DNA from: GCA-002708315 sp964460905
Lineage (GTDB): Bacteria; Bacteroidota; Bacteroidia; Bacteroidales; F082
Length of the DNA stretch: 59,590 nt
Direction of reading: 5' to 3'
NCBI GenBank assembly: GCA_964460905.1
Contig: CAYWRM010000024.1
Coordinates: forward strand, 1 to 59,590
In this document: positions 26,807-36,704 of the stretch, piece by piece
Position numbering within the stretch: position 1 is the first letter of the stretch
Layout of the letters: each line of letters begins with the position of its first letter
Notes under the pieces: model-generated
What the model saw: only the letters and a program-made list of their open reading frames with translations
Databases searched by the model: none
What the model was told of the DNA's origin: nothing
Made by a program: the position numbers and the translations under genes

Positions 26807-27002
26807 TAAACTATGTATCACAATCCTGTTTTGTTACCTGAAAGTGTNNNNNNNNNNNNNNNNNNNNNNNNNNNNNNNNNNNNNNNNNNNNNNNNNNNNN
26901 NNNNNNNNNNNNNNNNNNNNNNNNNNNNNNNNNNNNNNNNNNNNNNNTTGAAACTGAATAATAAACTATGTATCACAATCCTGTTTTGTTACCTGAAAGT
27001 GT
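26793..27002. other. Assembly join: 100-N gap between two identical 55-base ends
   Basis: Bases 26848-26947 are N. The 55 bases before the gap (26793-26847) are identical to the 55 after it (26948-27002), including the end of mraZ and the start of rsmH. The two contig ends therefore overlap and the gap is artificial; the real distance from the mraZ stop to the rsmH ATG is 6 bases. Confidence 0.93.
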
Positions 27003-27861
27003 TAAAGGCCTTAATATAATTCCTGATGGGATATATGTTGATGTTACTTTTGGTGGTGGTGGTCATGCAAAAGCTATTCTGGAGCAACTCAAAGGTGGCA
27101 GATTAATAGCATTTGATCAGGACTCTGATGCATTGAAAAATACAATTATCGATGACCGCTTTATATTGGTTAATCACAACTTTCAATTCCTAAAGAACTT
27201 CCTTAAGCTTCATAATGTGTCAAAAGTTAATGGTATTCTGGCCGACCTTGGAGTATCATCACACCAGTTTGATGTACCTGAACGCGGTTTCTCCACACGG
27301 TTTAATGCGCCGCTTGATATGCGAATGAGCCAAAACCAACCTACTACAGCTGCTGATATCGTAAATACATATTCAGAAGAAGAGCTACAAAGATTACTGA
27401 AGGAATATGGCGAAATTAAAAATTACAGATGTTTCTCAAAAGCAATTATTGAAGCACGTAATATAACCCCAATAAATACAACTGAAGAGTTGATGGAAAG
27501 TATAAACAAATGCTACCCTCAACATAAAAAGAATAAATTTTTAGCCCAGGTATTTCAAGCATTGAGGATTGAAGTAAACGATGAAATGCAAACGTTAAAA
27601 ATTTTGCTTGAACAAGCAAGTGATTCACTTTTGTCCGGAGGAAGACTAGTGGTCATATCATATCACTCCCTTGAAGATAGATTAGTTAAAAACTTCATTA
27701 AATCAGGAAATTTCAAAGGAATAATCAACAAAGATTTTTATGGAAATCCAATTGTTGATTTTAAATCAATTACCAGGAAACCAATTATACCAAACGACAA
27801 TGAAATAGAAACTAATAGCAGAGCAAGAAGTGCTAAACTAAGAATAGCAGAGAAAATATAA
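26968..27861 (+). CDS. rsmH: 16S rRNA m4C1402 methyltransferase RsmH (MraW)
   Basis: A 297-residue SAM-dependent methyltransferase acting on C1402 of 16S rRNA. N-terminal YHNPVLLPESV is the family start; SAM motif VDVTFGGGGHAKAIL at residues 23-37; ADLGVSSHQFD near 89; and ISYHSLEDRLVK near 228. The ATG at 26968 is used; the copy at 26813 belongs to the duplicated contig end. Confidence 0.96.
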   Translation: MYHNPVLLPESVKGLNIIPDGIYVDVTFGGGGHAKAILEQLKGGRLIAFDQDSDALKNTIIDDRFILVNHNFQFLKNFLKLHNVSKVNGILADLGVSSHQFDVPERGFSTRFNAPLDMRMSQNQPTTAADIVNTYSEEELQRLLKEYGEIKNYRCFSKAIIEARNITPINTTEELMESINKCYPQHKKNKFLAQVFQALRIEVNDEMQTLKILLEQASDSLLSGGRLVVISYHSLEDRLVKNFIKSGNFKGIINKDFYGNPIVDFKSITRKPIIPNDNEIETNSRARSAKLRIAEKI

Positions 27862-27863
27862 CG

Positions 27864-28244
27864 ATGGCACCTAAATCAAATAAAATAATTGAACCTTTAG
27901 CTGAGCCTAAACAAAAATCCATCAAAAAAGATGGTGTTTTTGGCAATACCCTTAAAGATATTTTGGGGGGAGATTTATTATCAACCGGCACATTCAAATT
28001 CTTCAGGTATCTATTGTATTTGGCATTGCTTGCCTTTATATATATCGCAAACAACTATTATGCAGAAAACAATATTAGAGAGATTAGTAAACTACGAAAA
28101 GAGCTTAAGGAATTACGCTATGAATACATCAATGTAAAAACCAGATTGATGCAGATTGAAAAACAATCACAGATAGCTAAAATACTTGAAAAGAGTGGTA
28201 TTAAAAAAAATAATCAACCTGTTAAAATTATAGAAATAAAGTGA
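27864..28244 (+). CDS. ftsL: FtsL-like cell division protein
   Basis: A 126-residue bitopic membrane protein. A charged cytoplasmic segment (1-45), one helix (about 47-66, FFRYLLYLALLAFIYIAN), then a leucine-zipper-like coiled coil (about 72-110, ISKLRKELKELRYEYINV). The sequence is weakly conserved, but size, topology and position between rsmH and ftsI identify it. It starts 2 bases after rsmH and overlaps ftsI by 4 bases. Confidence 0.85.
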   Translation: MAPKSNKIIEPLAEPKQKSIKKDGVFGNTLKDILGGDLLSTGTFKFFRYLLYLALLAFIYIANNYYAENNIREISKLRKELKELRYEYINVKTRLMQIEKQSQIAKILEKSGIKKNNQPVKIIEIK

Positions 28245-30358
28245 CTGATATAAAGAAAGACATATTGTGGCGGGTTTACCTTGTGTATTTCGGTATACTA
28301 ATTTTCGGTTTCTCTATTATTGGGAAGATTATTTACATTCAGTTTAAGGAAGGGGTTGAATTAAAGGCTAAAGCACAAACACAGGAATTAAGAGTATTTG
28401 ATTTAGAAGCAAATCGCGGTAATATTCTGGATAAAAAAGGTAGTCTGCTCGCAACCTCAGTTCCCATATTTGAAGTTAGGTTTGATATTTCATCGCCATA
28501 TATTAATAATGAACTATTCAAACTAAAAATTGATTCAATTGCCAGAGGATTATCGAAAATATTAAACCAACCTCAGCGAAAATTAAGAAGCTCCCTTATA
28601 AATGCACGTAATAAAGGAAACCGATATTTTTTATTAGGCAGAAAAGTCAACTATGACCAATTAAAACAAATAAGAAAACTTCCAATTCTTCGCAACGGAA
28701 AATACAAAGGAGGGTTAATTGCAATACAAAAAACTCGCAGGGCCAAACCTTACAATGAATTGGCCGCCCGAACAATAGGTTATGTAAACGAAAAAGAGAA
28801 TCTGTTTGTAGGTCTGGAAGGTGCATATACTGATGTGTTAACTGGTAAAAATGGCAAACTTGTTATGCGCAGAATAAACCATGGTGATTGGGTACCTATT
28901 CATGACGAAAATGAAATTGAACCTAGAGACGGCTTAGACATTGTATCAACAATAAATATTCATATTCAAGATATTGCTGAACATGCTCTATTGAAACAAC
29001 TGCTTGCAAATGAAGCTTTTCAGGGATGCGCAGTTGTTATGGAAGTTAACACTGGCCATATTGTAGCTATTGCAAACCTAAGGTATGATAGCAGCGATGC
29101 TAAATATAAAGAAACATACAACTATGCTATAGGAGAAAGTATTGAGCCCGGTTCAACTTTCAAACTGGCATCAATTCTAGCCGTTCTGGAAGACAATAAA
29201 ACCAAACTAACCGACAGCCTTTACACTGGTGAGGGATATACCAGATATTATAGCAGGGAAATGAGAGATGTACATAAAATTGGTAATGGCAGGATAACAG
29301 TAAGAGATGCTTTTGAACAATCTTCCAATGTTGGTATTTCTCGTATTATTTATGAATCGTACAAAGAGCACCCTGAAGAATTTATCAACCGACTATATTC
29401 AATGTCAATTAATGAACCCCTCGGAATAAAAATCAAGGGTGAAGGAACTCCAAAAATAAAACATCCATCAAAAAAACAAACATGGTATGGTACTTCTTTG
29501 CCCTGGATGTCCATAGGCTATGAGCTTACAATTACACCACTTCAAACACTTACCTACTATAATGCCATTGCTAATAATGGTGTAATGGTAGCTCCTATGT
29601 TTATATCTGAGATAAAAGAAGGTGGTGTAGTTATTGAAGAATTCGAAACAAGAATAATCAATAGCAATATTGTATCCCAAAAAACTGTTGATAGCGCTCA
29701 ATCGCTACTGGAAGGTGTTATAGAACGCGGAACTGGTAGAAGAACTTTTCGTAACAGCCCTTACAAAGTAGCAGGTAAAACCGGAACTGCTCAAATAGCA
29801 ACTGGCGGACGGTATAATAAAACAAACTACAATGCATCTTTTGTTGGTTACTTCCCTGCCGAAAACCCGGTTTACTCTGGAATAGTAGTAATTAATAACC
29901 CAAGTGCAGGCAAATATTACGGAAGTAGTGTAGCTGCTCCTGTATTCAAAGAAATTGCTGACAACCTTTATTCTACTTCACTTTCATTAGAAAACAACAA
30001 CAGCTTAACAACTGATAACCAAAGCATTCCTGTTCCTGACAAGACAGTTTGGACCGAGGATATTAAATCTATTTATACCAATCTGGGAATTGTTACTGAA
30101 ACTACTTTTCCCATAACAGGTGATTGGTCAAGGGTGAGTAACAATGAAAGCAAAATAACCTTTGATGAAGTTGCCTTCAGTCAGAAACTAGTACCAAATG
30201 TAATAGGAATGAAAGCAAAAGATGCTGTTTACTTACTTGAAAACACAGGTATTCAAACAACTATTTCAGGAAGGGGAAAAGTTAAACATCAATCAATAAA
30301 AGCAGGAAAACCTATTTCAAAAAATCAGTCAATAAAACTTCAGTTAGCAACCTATTAA
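28241..30358 (+). CDS. ftsI: Septal peptidoglycan transpeptidase FtsI (PBP3) with PASTA domain
   Basis: A 705-residue class B penicillin-binding protein that cross-links septal peptidoglycan. Membrane helix at about 13-32; dimerisation domain with EANRGNILDKKG near 50; transpeptidase motifs SxxK at Ser305-Lys308 (GSTFK), SxN at Ser361-Asn363 and KTGT at 513-516. A C-terminal PASTA domain (about 645-705, VPNVIGMKAKDAVYLLENTG) may bind peptidoglycan. The start is GTG at 28241 inside the ftsL stop (GTGA overlap). Confidence 0.96.
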   Translation: MTDIKKDILWRVYLVYFGILIFGFSIIGKIIYIQFKEGVELKAKAQTQELRVFDLEANRGNILDKKGSLLATSVPIFEVRFDISSPYINNELFKLKIDSIARGLSKILNQPQRKLRSSLINARNKGNRYFLLGRKVNYDQLKQIRKLPILRNGKYKGGLIAIQKTRRAKPYNELAARTIGYVNEKENLFVGLEGAYTDVLTGKNGKLVMRRINHGDWVPIHDENEIEPRDGLDIVSTINIHIQDIAEHALLKQLLANEAFQGCAVVMEVNTGHIVAIANLRYDSSDAKYKETYNYAIGESIEPGSTFKLASILAVLEDNKTKLTDSLYTGEGYTRYYSREMRDVHKIGNGRITVRDAFEQSSNVGISRIIYESYKEHPEEFINRLYSMSINEPLGIKIKGEGTPKIKHPSKKQTWYGTSLPWMSIGYELTITPLQTLTYYNAIANNGVMVAPMFISEIKEGGVVIEEFETRIINSNIVSQKTVDSAQSLLEGVIERGTGRRTFRNSPYKVAGKTGTAQIATGGRYNKTNYNASFVGYFPAENPVYSGIVVINNPSAGKYYGSSVAAPVFKEIADNLYSTSLSLENNNSLTTDNQSIPVPDKTVWTEDIKSIYTNLGIVTETTFPITGDWSRVSNNESKITFDEVAFSQKLVPNVIGMKAKDAVYLLENTGIQTTISGRGKVKHQSIKAGKPISKNQSIKLQLATY

Positions 30359-30366
30359 AGAGTAAT

Positions 30367-31827
30367 TTGAAAAAACTTCAAGACATATTATATCGCTCCC
30401 GCACTATGAAAATAATTGGGTCTCTTAATAAAGAGATTCTCGATGTTGCTTTTGATTCCAGAAAAGTAATTGAGGGGTCGTTATTTATTGCCATTGAAGG
30501 CACTCAAGTTGATGGACATAACTTTATCCAAAAAGCTATTGATAAAGGCGCTGTGGCAATTGTGTGCAATAAAATGCCTGTCATCACCCAAGGTGATATA
30601 ACATACATTGCTGTAGCAGATAGTTCAGAAGCTTTAGGCTATATCGCTTCTAATTTCTTTGACAATCCTTCTGAAAAATTAAAAATAATAGGAGTAACCG
30701 GAACCAATGGTAAAACTACTATCGTAACCTTATTACATAGTTTATTTACTGAATTAGGCTATGGTGTGGGAATGCTATCAACAATTCAAAACAAAATTAA
30801 CGATCGAATAATTGAAGCTACCCACACAACACCTGATGCTCTGAAAATTAATGAATTATTGAATTTAATGGTTGATGAAGGTTGTGAATTTGTTTTTATG
30901 GAAGTAAGCTCACATGCCATTGTTCAGCATAGAATAACAGGGATAAATTTTTCGGGTGGTATCTTCACAAATATAACCCACGACCATCTTGATTATCACC
31001 ACACTTTCAAGGAATATATAAACGCAAAGAAAAAATTCTTCGATCAATTACCCGCAAGCGCTTTTGCCCTTACAAATACTGATGACAAGAATGGCAAAAT
31101 CATGTTACAGAATACACAAGCAAAGAAATTTAGTTATGGAATAAAGAACATTGCCTCATTTAAGGGAAAAATTATTGAGAATGGATTTGAAGGTATGATG
31201 ATGAAAGTAGAAGGAAGTGAAGTTTACTCTCTGCTGTCTGGTAATTTCAACGCTTACAACCTTCTTGCAGTTTATTCCGCAGCCATATTACTAAAACAAA
31301 ATAAGGAAGAAGCTCTTATTGGTATCAGCAAGCTCAAAGGAGCAGAAGGAAGGTTTGATATTGTCAGGTCAAAAAAAGGAATAACTGCAATTATCGACTA
31401 TGCACATACACCAGATGCTCTGGAGAATATCATTGAAACTATAAACTCCATCCGAACACATAACGAGCAACTTATTACTGTTGTAGGCGCCGGTGGCAAT
31501 CGTGATAAAAGTAAGCGCCCGATAATGGCAAGAATAGCCTCACTATTGAGTACCAGATTAATCCTCACATCCGACAATCCACGAAATGATGACCCGCATG
31601 AGATTCTTGAGGATATGCGTAAAGGTATTGACCCTGCCAAGAAAAAAATGACAATGGTAATTTCTGACAGAAAAGAGGCAATTACCACAGCTTTTAATAT
31701 AGCCCGTTCAGGTGATATGATTCTAATCGCCGGTAAAGGACACGAAAAATATCAGGAAATCAAAGGTGTTAAATATCCCTTTGATGACAAAGAAATAATA
31801 GCAGAACTAATGGAAATAAATCTATAA
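30367..31827 (+). CDS. murE: UDP-MurNAc-tripeptide synthetase MurE (meso-DAP type)
   Basis: A 486-residue cytoplasmic ligase adding the third stem residue to UDP-MurNAc-L-Ala-D-Glu. ATP loop GVTGTNGKTT at 109-118; the DNPR motif at 403-406 is the signature for meso-diaminopimelate rather than lysine. HTTPDALKINELL and GAGGNRDKSKRP are also conserved. The start codon is TTG at 30367: the translated start MKKLQDILYR fits the family and no ATG is near. Eight bases after ftsI. Confidence 0.96.
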   Translation: MKKLQDILYRSRTMKIIGSLNKEILDVAFDSRKVIEGSLFIAIEGTQVDGHNFIQKAIDKGAVAIVCNKMPVITQGDITYIAVADSSEALGYIASNFFDNPSEKLKIIGVTGTNGKTTIVTLLHSLFTELGYGVGMLSTIQNKINDRIIEATHTTPDALKINELLNLMVDEGCEFVFMEVSSHAIVQHRITGINFSGGIFTNITHDHLDYHHTFKEYINAKKKFFDQLPASAFALTNTDDKNGKIMLQNTQAKKFSYGIKNIASFKGKIIENGFEGMMMKVEGSEVYSLLSGNFNAYNLLAVYSAAILLKQNKEEALIGISKLKGAEGRFDIVRSKKGITAIIDYAHTPDALENIIETINSIRTHNEQLITVVGAGGNRDKSKRPIMARIASLLSTRLILTSDNPRNDDPHEILEDMRKGIDPAKKKMTMVISDRKEAITTAFNIARSGDMILIAGKGHEKYQEIKGVKYPFDDKEIIAELMEINL

Positions 31828-31828
31828 T

Positions 31829-33067
31829 ATGTTTTACTACTTATTTAAATATTTAGATGTTGCATTTAACTTCCCCGGAGCAGGTGTTTTTGAATACCTT
31901 TCATTTAGGGCGGCTCTTGCAATCATCACATCGCTAATTATTAGCTTACTATTTGGTAAAAGGTGGATATCATACTTAAACAAGAAACAAGTTGGTGAAA
32001 CAATTCGCGACCTGGGTTTAGAAGGACAATTGGAAAAGCAGGGAACTCCAACAATGGGTGGATTGATAATACTCACATCAATAGTAGTACCTGTTATTCT
32101 TTTTGCGAAGCTTGATAACATCTACATCATACTTATGATATTTACGACTGTATGGCTGGGTAGTATTGGCTTTTTAGATGATTATATTAAAGTGTTTAAA
32201 AAGAATAAAAAAGGATTACCAGGAAAATATAAGGTAATAGGTCAGGTAATTCTTGGGTTGATAGTTGGCCTTGTAATGTATTTTAATTCAGATATTGTTG
32301 TACGCGAAAAAGTAAAACCCGATTCTGAAATATATACTACAATTGAGCAAACAGGTCCTATATCAAAGTTTGCTTACCAGATGGTTAGATCAACAAAAAC
32401 CACAATACCATTTGTAAAAAATAATGAATTCGACTACTCAAGTTTACTAAGCTGGCTCGGAAAAGGTTATGAATCGTGGGCATTTTTAATATTTATACCA
32501 ATTGTAATATTTATAATAGTAGCCGTTTCAAACGGTGCTAATTTAACAGATGGGATGGATGGACTGGCTACAGGAACATCCGCTGTAATTGGGGTAACGC
32601 TTGGCCTGCTTGCATGGGTCTCCGGTAATATAATTTTTGCTGACTATCTGAATATCATGTACCTTCCAAATGCTGGAGAGCTTACAATATTTATTAGCGC
32701 ATTTGTTGGTGCAACTGTTGGTTTCTTATGGTACAACACTTACCCTGCACAGGTTTTTATGGGCGATACAGGAAGTCTGGCACTTGGTGGTATAATTGCT
32801 GTATTTGCAATCATTATTCGCAAAGAGCTTCTTATACCAATACTTTGTGGAATATTTCTGGCCGAAAGTATATCGGTAATTCTTCAGGTTAGCTATTTCA
32901 AATATACCCGAAAGAAATATGGTGCAGGCATTAGAATATTTAAAATGTCACCTCTGCACCACCATTTTCAAAAGCTGGGTTACCCCGAACCAAAAATAGT
33001 TCAAAGGTTTCTGATCGTTGGGATATTTCTGGCTGTACTCACAATTATTACACTTAAACTAAGATAA
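31829..33067 (+). CDS. mraY: Phospho-MurNAc-pentapeptide translocase MraY
   Basis: A 412-residue inner-membrane enzyme making lipid I. About ten membrane helices; catalytic DDYIKVFKKNKKG near residue 115, NLTDGMDGLATG near 240 and FMGDTGSLALGG near 310; the HHHFQ histidine motif near 376. The extra periplasmic loop (about 150-210) accounts for the length and is normal for Bacteroidota. One base after murE. murF, often here in other phyla, is absent. Confidence 0.96.
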   Translation: MFYYLFKYLDVAFNFPGAGVFEYLSFRAALAIITSLIISLLFGKRWISYLNKKQVGETIRDLGLEGQLEKQGTPTMGGLIILTSIVVPVILFAKLDNIYIILMIFTTVWLGSIGFLDDYIKVFKKNKKGLPGKYKVIGQVILGLIVGLVMYFNSDIVVREKVKPDSEIYTTIEQTGPISKFAYQMVRSTKTTIPFVKNNEFDYSSLLSWLGKGYESWAFLIFIPIVIFIIVAVSNGANLTDGMDGLATGTSAVIGVTLGLLAWVSGNIIFADYLNIMYLPNAGELTIFISAFVGATVGFLWYNTYPAQVFMGDTGSLALGGIIAVFAIIIRKELLIPILCGIFLAESISVILQVSYFKYTRKKYGAGIRIFKMSPLHHHFQKLGYPEPKIVQRFLIVGIFLAVLTIITLKLR

Positions 33068-33079
33068 TGAAAAACAATT

Positions 33080-34426
33080 ATGAATACTCATTATCAAATA
33101 GTTGTACTTGGCGGGGGCGAAAGCGGTGTTGGAGCTGCATTGTTGGCGAAGAAAAAAGGAATTTCTGTTTTTGTAAGTGATAAAAATAAAATTCAACAAA
33201 AATATATTGACGTTCTTAAACATTCTGAAATTGATTTTGAAGATAACGGTCATACCGAAGATCTGATACTTTCAGCTGATGAAATTATTAAAAGTCCTGG
33301 TATTCCCGATAATGTGTCATTAATCAAATCTGCCAAAACAAATAATATCCCTGTAATATCAGAGATTGAATTTGCGGCAAGACATACTTCTGCTAAGCTT
33401 ATATGTATTACCGGTAGTAACGGGAAAACAACCACAACACTGCTATTATATCACATATTAAAAACTAGCGGAATAAATGTGGGAATTGCCGGAAATATTG
33501 GCAGCAGTTTTGCCAAACAGGTGGCAGAAAATGACTACGATGTTTTTGTGCTTGAAATAAGCAGTTTCCAGTTAGATGGAATGTTTAATGTAAGAGCAAA
33601 CATTGCTATACTGCTTAACATTACTCCTGATCATCTTGACCGATACGATAACAATTTTGACAAGTACATAGAATCAAAGTTCCGAATAATTCAAAATCAA
33701 ACTTCAGGCGACGCGCTTATTTATTGCTTCGACGACCCTGTGATAACACAAAAGTTAAAGCATCTGGAAGTTAAGGCACAGAAGTTCCCTTGCAGCCAAA
33801 ATCGAATGGATATTAAGCAAGGAGCAATGATAATTAATGATGAAATAATAATATTAGATAATAAAACTCAGGTACATATGACATTAGAACAATTAGCATT
33901 ACAAGGCAAACACAATGTTTATAATTCAATGGCAGCGGGTGTAGCCGCCCGTCTTATGGATATAAGGAAAGAGACACTTAAACAATGTATGTCTGATTTC
34001 CACAATGTTGCACATCGTCTCGAATATGTGTCAAGTGTGCATGGCATAACTTTTATTAATGATTCAAAGGCTACCAATGTAAATTCCACATGGTATGCCC
34101 TTGAATATTATGACAAACCTATCATATGGATTACTGGAGGTACTGACAAAGGCAACGATTACACTATGCTGACCCAACTTGTAAAAAGCAAAGTAAAGGC
34201 TATTGTTTGCATGGGAATTAACAATAAACCCTTTCATGATGCATTTGGTGACATAGTAGAAATAATAGAAGATACTCAATCGGCCTACCATGCTGTTAAT
34301 GTTGCTTATGAATTAGCAAAGAAAGGTGATGTTGTGCTTTTATCGCCTTCATGCTCAAGTTTCGACCTTTTTGAGAATTATGAAGATCGTGGAAATCAAT
34401 TTAAAACGGCCGTTAAAGAACTTTAG
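33080..34426 (+). CDS. murD: UDP-MurNAc-L-Ala:D-Glu ligase MurD
   Basis: A 448-residue cytoplasmic ligase adding D-glutamate. N-terminal nucleotide-binding VVLGGGESGVGAA; ATP loop TGSNGKTT at 111-118; NITPDHLDRYD near 194; FINDSKATNVNST near 318 and GGTDKGNDY near 354, all Mur-ligase features. Twelve bases after mraY, 3 before ftsW. Confidence 0.95.
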   Translation: MNTHYQIVVLGGGESGVGAALLAKKKGISVFVSDKNKIQQKYIDVLKHSEIDFEDNGHTEDLILSADEIIKSPGIPDNVSLIKSAKTNNIPVISEIEFAARHTSAKLICITGSNGKTTTTLLLYHILKTSGINVGIAGNIGSSFAKQVAENDYDVFVLEISSFQLDGMFNVRANIAILLNITPDHLDRYDNNFDKYIESKFRIIQNQTSGDALIYCFDDPVITQKLKHLEVKAQKFPCSQNRMDIKQGAMIINDEIIILDNKTQVHMTLEQLALQGKHNVYNSMAAGVAARLMDIRKETLKQCMSDFHNVAHRLEYVSSVHGITFINDSKATNVNSTWYALEYYDKPIIWITGGTDKGNDYTMLTQLVKSKVKAIVCMGINNKPFHDAFGDIVEIIEDTQSAYHAVNVAYELAKKGDVVLLSPSCSSFDLFENYEDRGNQFKTAVKEL

Positions 34427-34429
34427 CAA

Positions 34430-35605
34430 ATGGCCACATTTTTAAGAAATATAAAGGGTGATAAAGTTATTTGGGCTGTAGTATTTTTGCTGACCATAAT
34501 TTCATTTCTTGCTGTTTATAGTTCCACAGGAACTTTGGCATATAAATATCAAGGTGGTAATACTCAGTATTATATGTTCAAGCACGGATTGATCCTTTTT
34601 TTAGGATTAGTGCTTATGTACCTAGCACATAATGTTAAATACACTTACTACTCACGAATATTTCAAATTGCATTATATATTGCTGTACCACTATTATTTA
34701 TAACACTATTTTTTGGCTTAAACCTTAACGAAGCTAATCGTGTGCTTCCGTTGCCATTTGGCCTTACTTTTCAAACATCCGATCTGGCTAAAATTACTCT
34801 TATCATATATCTGGCGCGAATGCTAACGAAGAAACAGGATGAGGTTCATGATTTCAAATCAGTATTTGTTTCACTAATGTTACCGGTCATTATTGTAACC
34901 GGTCTTATTTTTTGGGATAACTTCTCTACAGCAGCATTGCTTTTTACAACAAGTTTCGTGTTAATATTTATTGGAAGAGTGAAATTAACCTATATATTGG
35001 GGATGATTGGTATTGGGTTAGTATTATTGGTATTAGGCCTAACATTAATGTACAATTTACCGGAAGGTCAGCAAGGAAGACTTGGAACTTGGAAAAACAG
35101 GATAACAGATTATGTTGATGGCAGCAAAGGCGATAGCTATCAGGTTGAACAAGCAAAAATAGCAATTGCCACCGGCGGAATTGTTGGCAAAATGCCCGGT
35201 AACAGCACCCAACGAAATTTTCTTCCCCACCCCTATTCTGATTTCATTTATGCGATAATAATCGAAGAATATGGTCTGATTGGAGGTGTATTAATAGTAT
35301 TACTTTATCTGATATTACTTTTTCGAGCTGTTAAAATAGTTACAAAGTCACCCGGAACATTCGGGTCATTCCTAACTATCGGAGTGGCCTTTAGCCTGGT
35401 ATTTCAAGCTATGATAAATATGGGAGTAGCCGTTGGGTTACTGCCAGTTACAGGACAACCACTTCCATTAGTAAGTATGGGCGGAACATCAATTTGGTTC
35501 ACAAGCCTGGCTATAGGAATAATTCTAAGTGTTAGTAAAGAAATAGATAAAAAGGAGACTGATCCAGATAATCAGAAACTAAACTTAGCAACTGCAGATG
35601 CCTAA
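34430..35605 (+). CDS. ftsW: SEDS peptidoglycan polymerase FtsW
   Basis: A 391-residue membrane protein of the SEDS family with about ten helices, polymerising septal glycan strands in partnership with FtsI. Conserved SDLAKITLI near residue 117 and the HPYSDFIYAIIIEEYG block near 266-281, with the late GQPLPLVSMGGTS motif near 340. The dcw position argues for FtsW over RodA. Overlaps murG by 8 bases. Confidence 0.93.
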   Translation: MATFLRNIKGDKVIWAVVFLLTIISFLAVYSSTGTLAYKYQGGNTQYYMFKHGLILFLGLVLMYLAHNVKYTYYSRIFQIALYIAVPLLFITLFFGLNLNEANRVLPLPFGLTFQTSDLAKITLIIYLARMLTKKQDEVHDFKSVFVSLMLPVIIVTGLIFWDNFSTAALLFTTSFVLIFIGRVKLTYILGMIGIGLVLLVLGLTLMYNLPEGQQGRLGTWKNRITDYVDGSKGDSYQVEQAKIAIATGGIVGKMPGNSTQRNFLPHPYSDFIYAIIIEEYGLIGGVLIVLLYLILLFRAVKIVTKSPGTFGSFLTIGVAFSLVFQAMINMGVAVGLLPVTGQPLPLVSMGGTSIWFTSLAIGIILSVSKEIDKKETDPDNQKLNLATADA

Positions 35606-36704
35606 AAAATTAAAAATACTAATTAGTGGTGGCGGCACAGGAGGTCATATATTTCCGGCAATAGCAATAGCTAATGCTATCAAAGAAAAATTACCGGATA
35701 CAGAAATACACTTTGTAGGTGCTAAAGGCCGAATGGAAATGGAGAAAGTACCTTTGGCCGGGTATTCAATAACCGGGTTGTGGATTAGTGGCCTTCAACG
35801 AAAATTGACTACTAAAAACCTGTTATTTCCAATAAAAGTCATCCTAAGTATTTTCAAATCTTTCAAAATAATTAATAAATTCAAACCGAATATTGTAATA
35901 GGAACGGGTGGTTATGCAAGCGGTCCCCTTCTTTTTACTGCTTCCAAAAGAAATATTCCAACACTCATACATGAGCAAAATGCTTTTCCAGGTATTACCA
36001 ATAAATTTCTAGGAAAAAGAGTTGATAAAGTATGCGTTTCGTATCCAAATATGGAAAAGTACTTTTCAGAAGATAAGATAATCATAACAGGTAACCCAAT
36101 CCGTAAAGAAATATTAAACCTGTTACCAACTAAGAAAGAGAGTGTTGGTTTTTTTAATCTCAATAACGATAAAAAAACTTTGTTGATTATTGGTGGCAGC
36201 CAGGGAGCTAAAAAAATAAACATTGCTGTAGCAGAAAACCTGCAAACACTTCTTGATCTTAACCTACAAATTATTTGGCAAACCGGCAGTTACTCAATAG
36301 ATACAGCTTTAAAAGCAGCTGAAGGGAAAAAACACGTTGTTGTAACTGAGTTCATACAAAAAATGGACTTTGCTTATGTTGCCTCCGATTATATAATCTC
36401 CAGAGCAGGCGCAATTGCTATTGCAGAAATAGTGGCAGCAAGAAAGCCTGCAATATTTATTCCGTTACCCACTGCTGCCGAAGATCATCAAACAAAAAAT
36501 GCAACCACACTAGTTGACGGAAATGCTGCCCTTATGATCAATGAAAATGATGCCATAAAAAGTCTGCCAGACATATTATCATCACTAGTTAAAGATGTTG
36601 AATTACAAGAATCAATAAAGAAAAATTTAGTAAAATTTAGTTACCCAAATGCTGCTGCAAATATTGCAGGTGAAGTTCTAAAAATAGCGCAAAAGAATAT
36701 ATGA
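35598..36704 (+). CDS. murG: UDP-GlcNAc transferase MurG
   Basis: A 368-residue peripheral membrane GT28 enzyme that makes lipid II. N-terminal glycine loop GGGTGGH at 11-17; IGTGGYASGPLL near 98; HEQNAFPGITN near 122; second-domain GGSQGAKKIN near 203; ISRAGAIAIAE near 272 and the UDP-GlcNAc-binding region AAEDHQTKNA near 296. Overlaps both neighbours. Confidence 0.96.
   Translation: MPKKLKILISGGGTGGHIFPAIAIANAIKEKLPDTEIHFVGAKGRMEMEKVPLAGYSITGLWISGLQRKLTTKNLLFPIKVILSIFKSFKIINKFKPNIVIGTGGYASGPLLFTASKRNIPTLIHEQNAFPGITNKFLGKRVDKVCVSYPNMEKYFSEDKIIITGNPIRKEILNLLPTKKESVGFFNLNNDKKTLLIIGGSQGAKKINIAVAENLQTLLDLNLQIIWQTGSYSIDTALKAAEGKKHVVVTEFIQKMDFAYVASDYIISRAGAIAIAEIVAARKPAIFIPLPTAAEDHQTKNATTLVDGNAALMINENDAIKSLPDILSSLVKDVELQESIKKNLVKFSYPNAAANIAGEVLKIAQKNI

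Noticed and set aside
26727..27019. Open frames at 26727-26951 and 26813-27019 running across the N gap
   Set aside because: They read through unknown bases and use the duplicated contig end; they are products of the assembly join.
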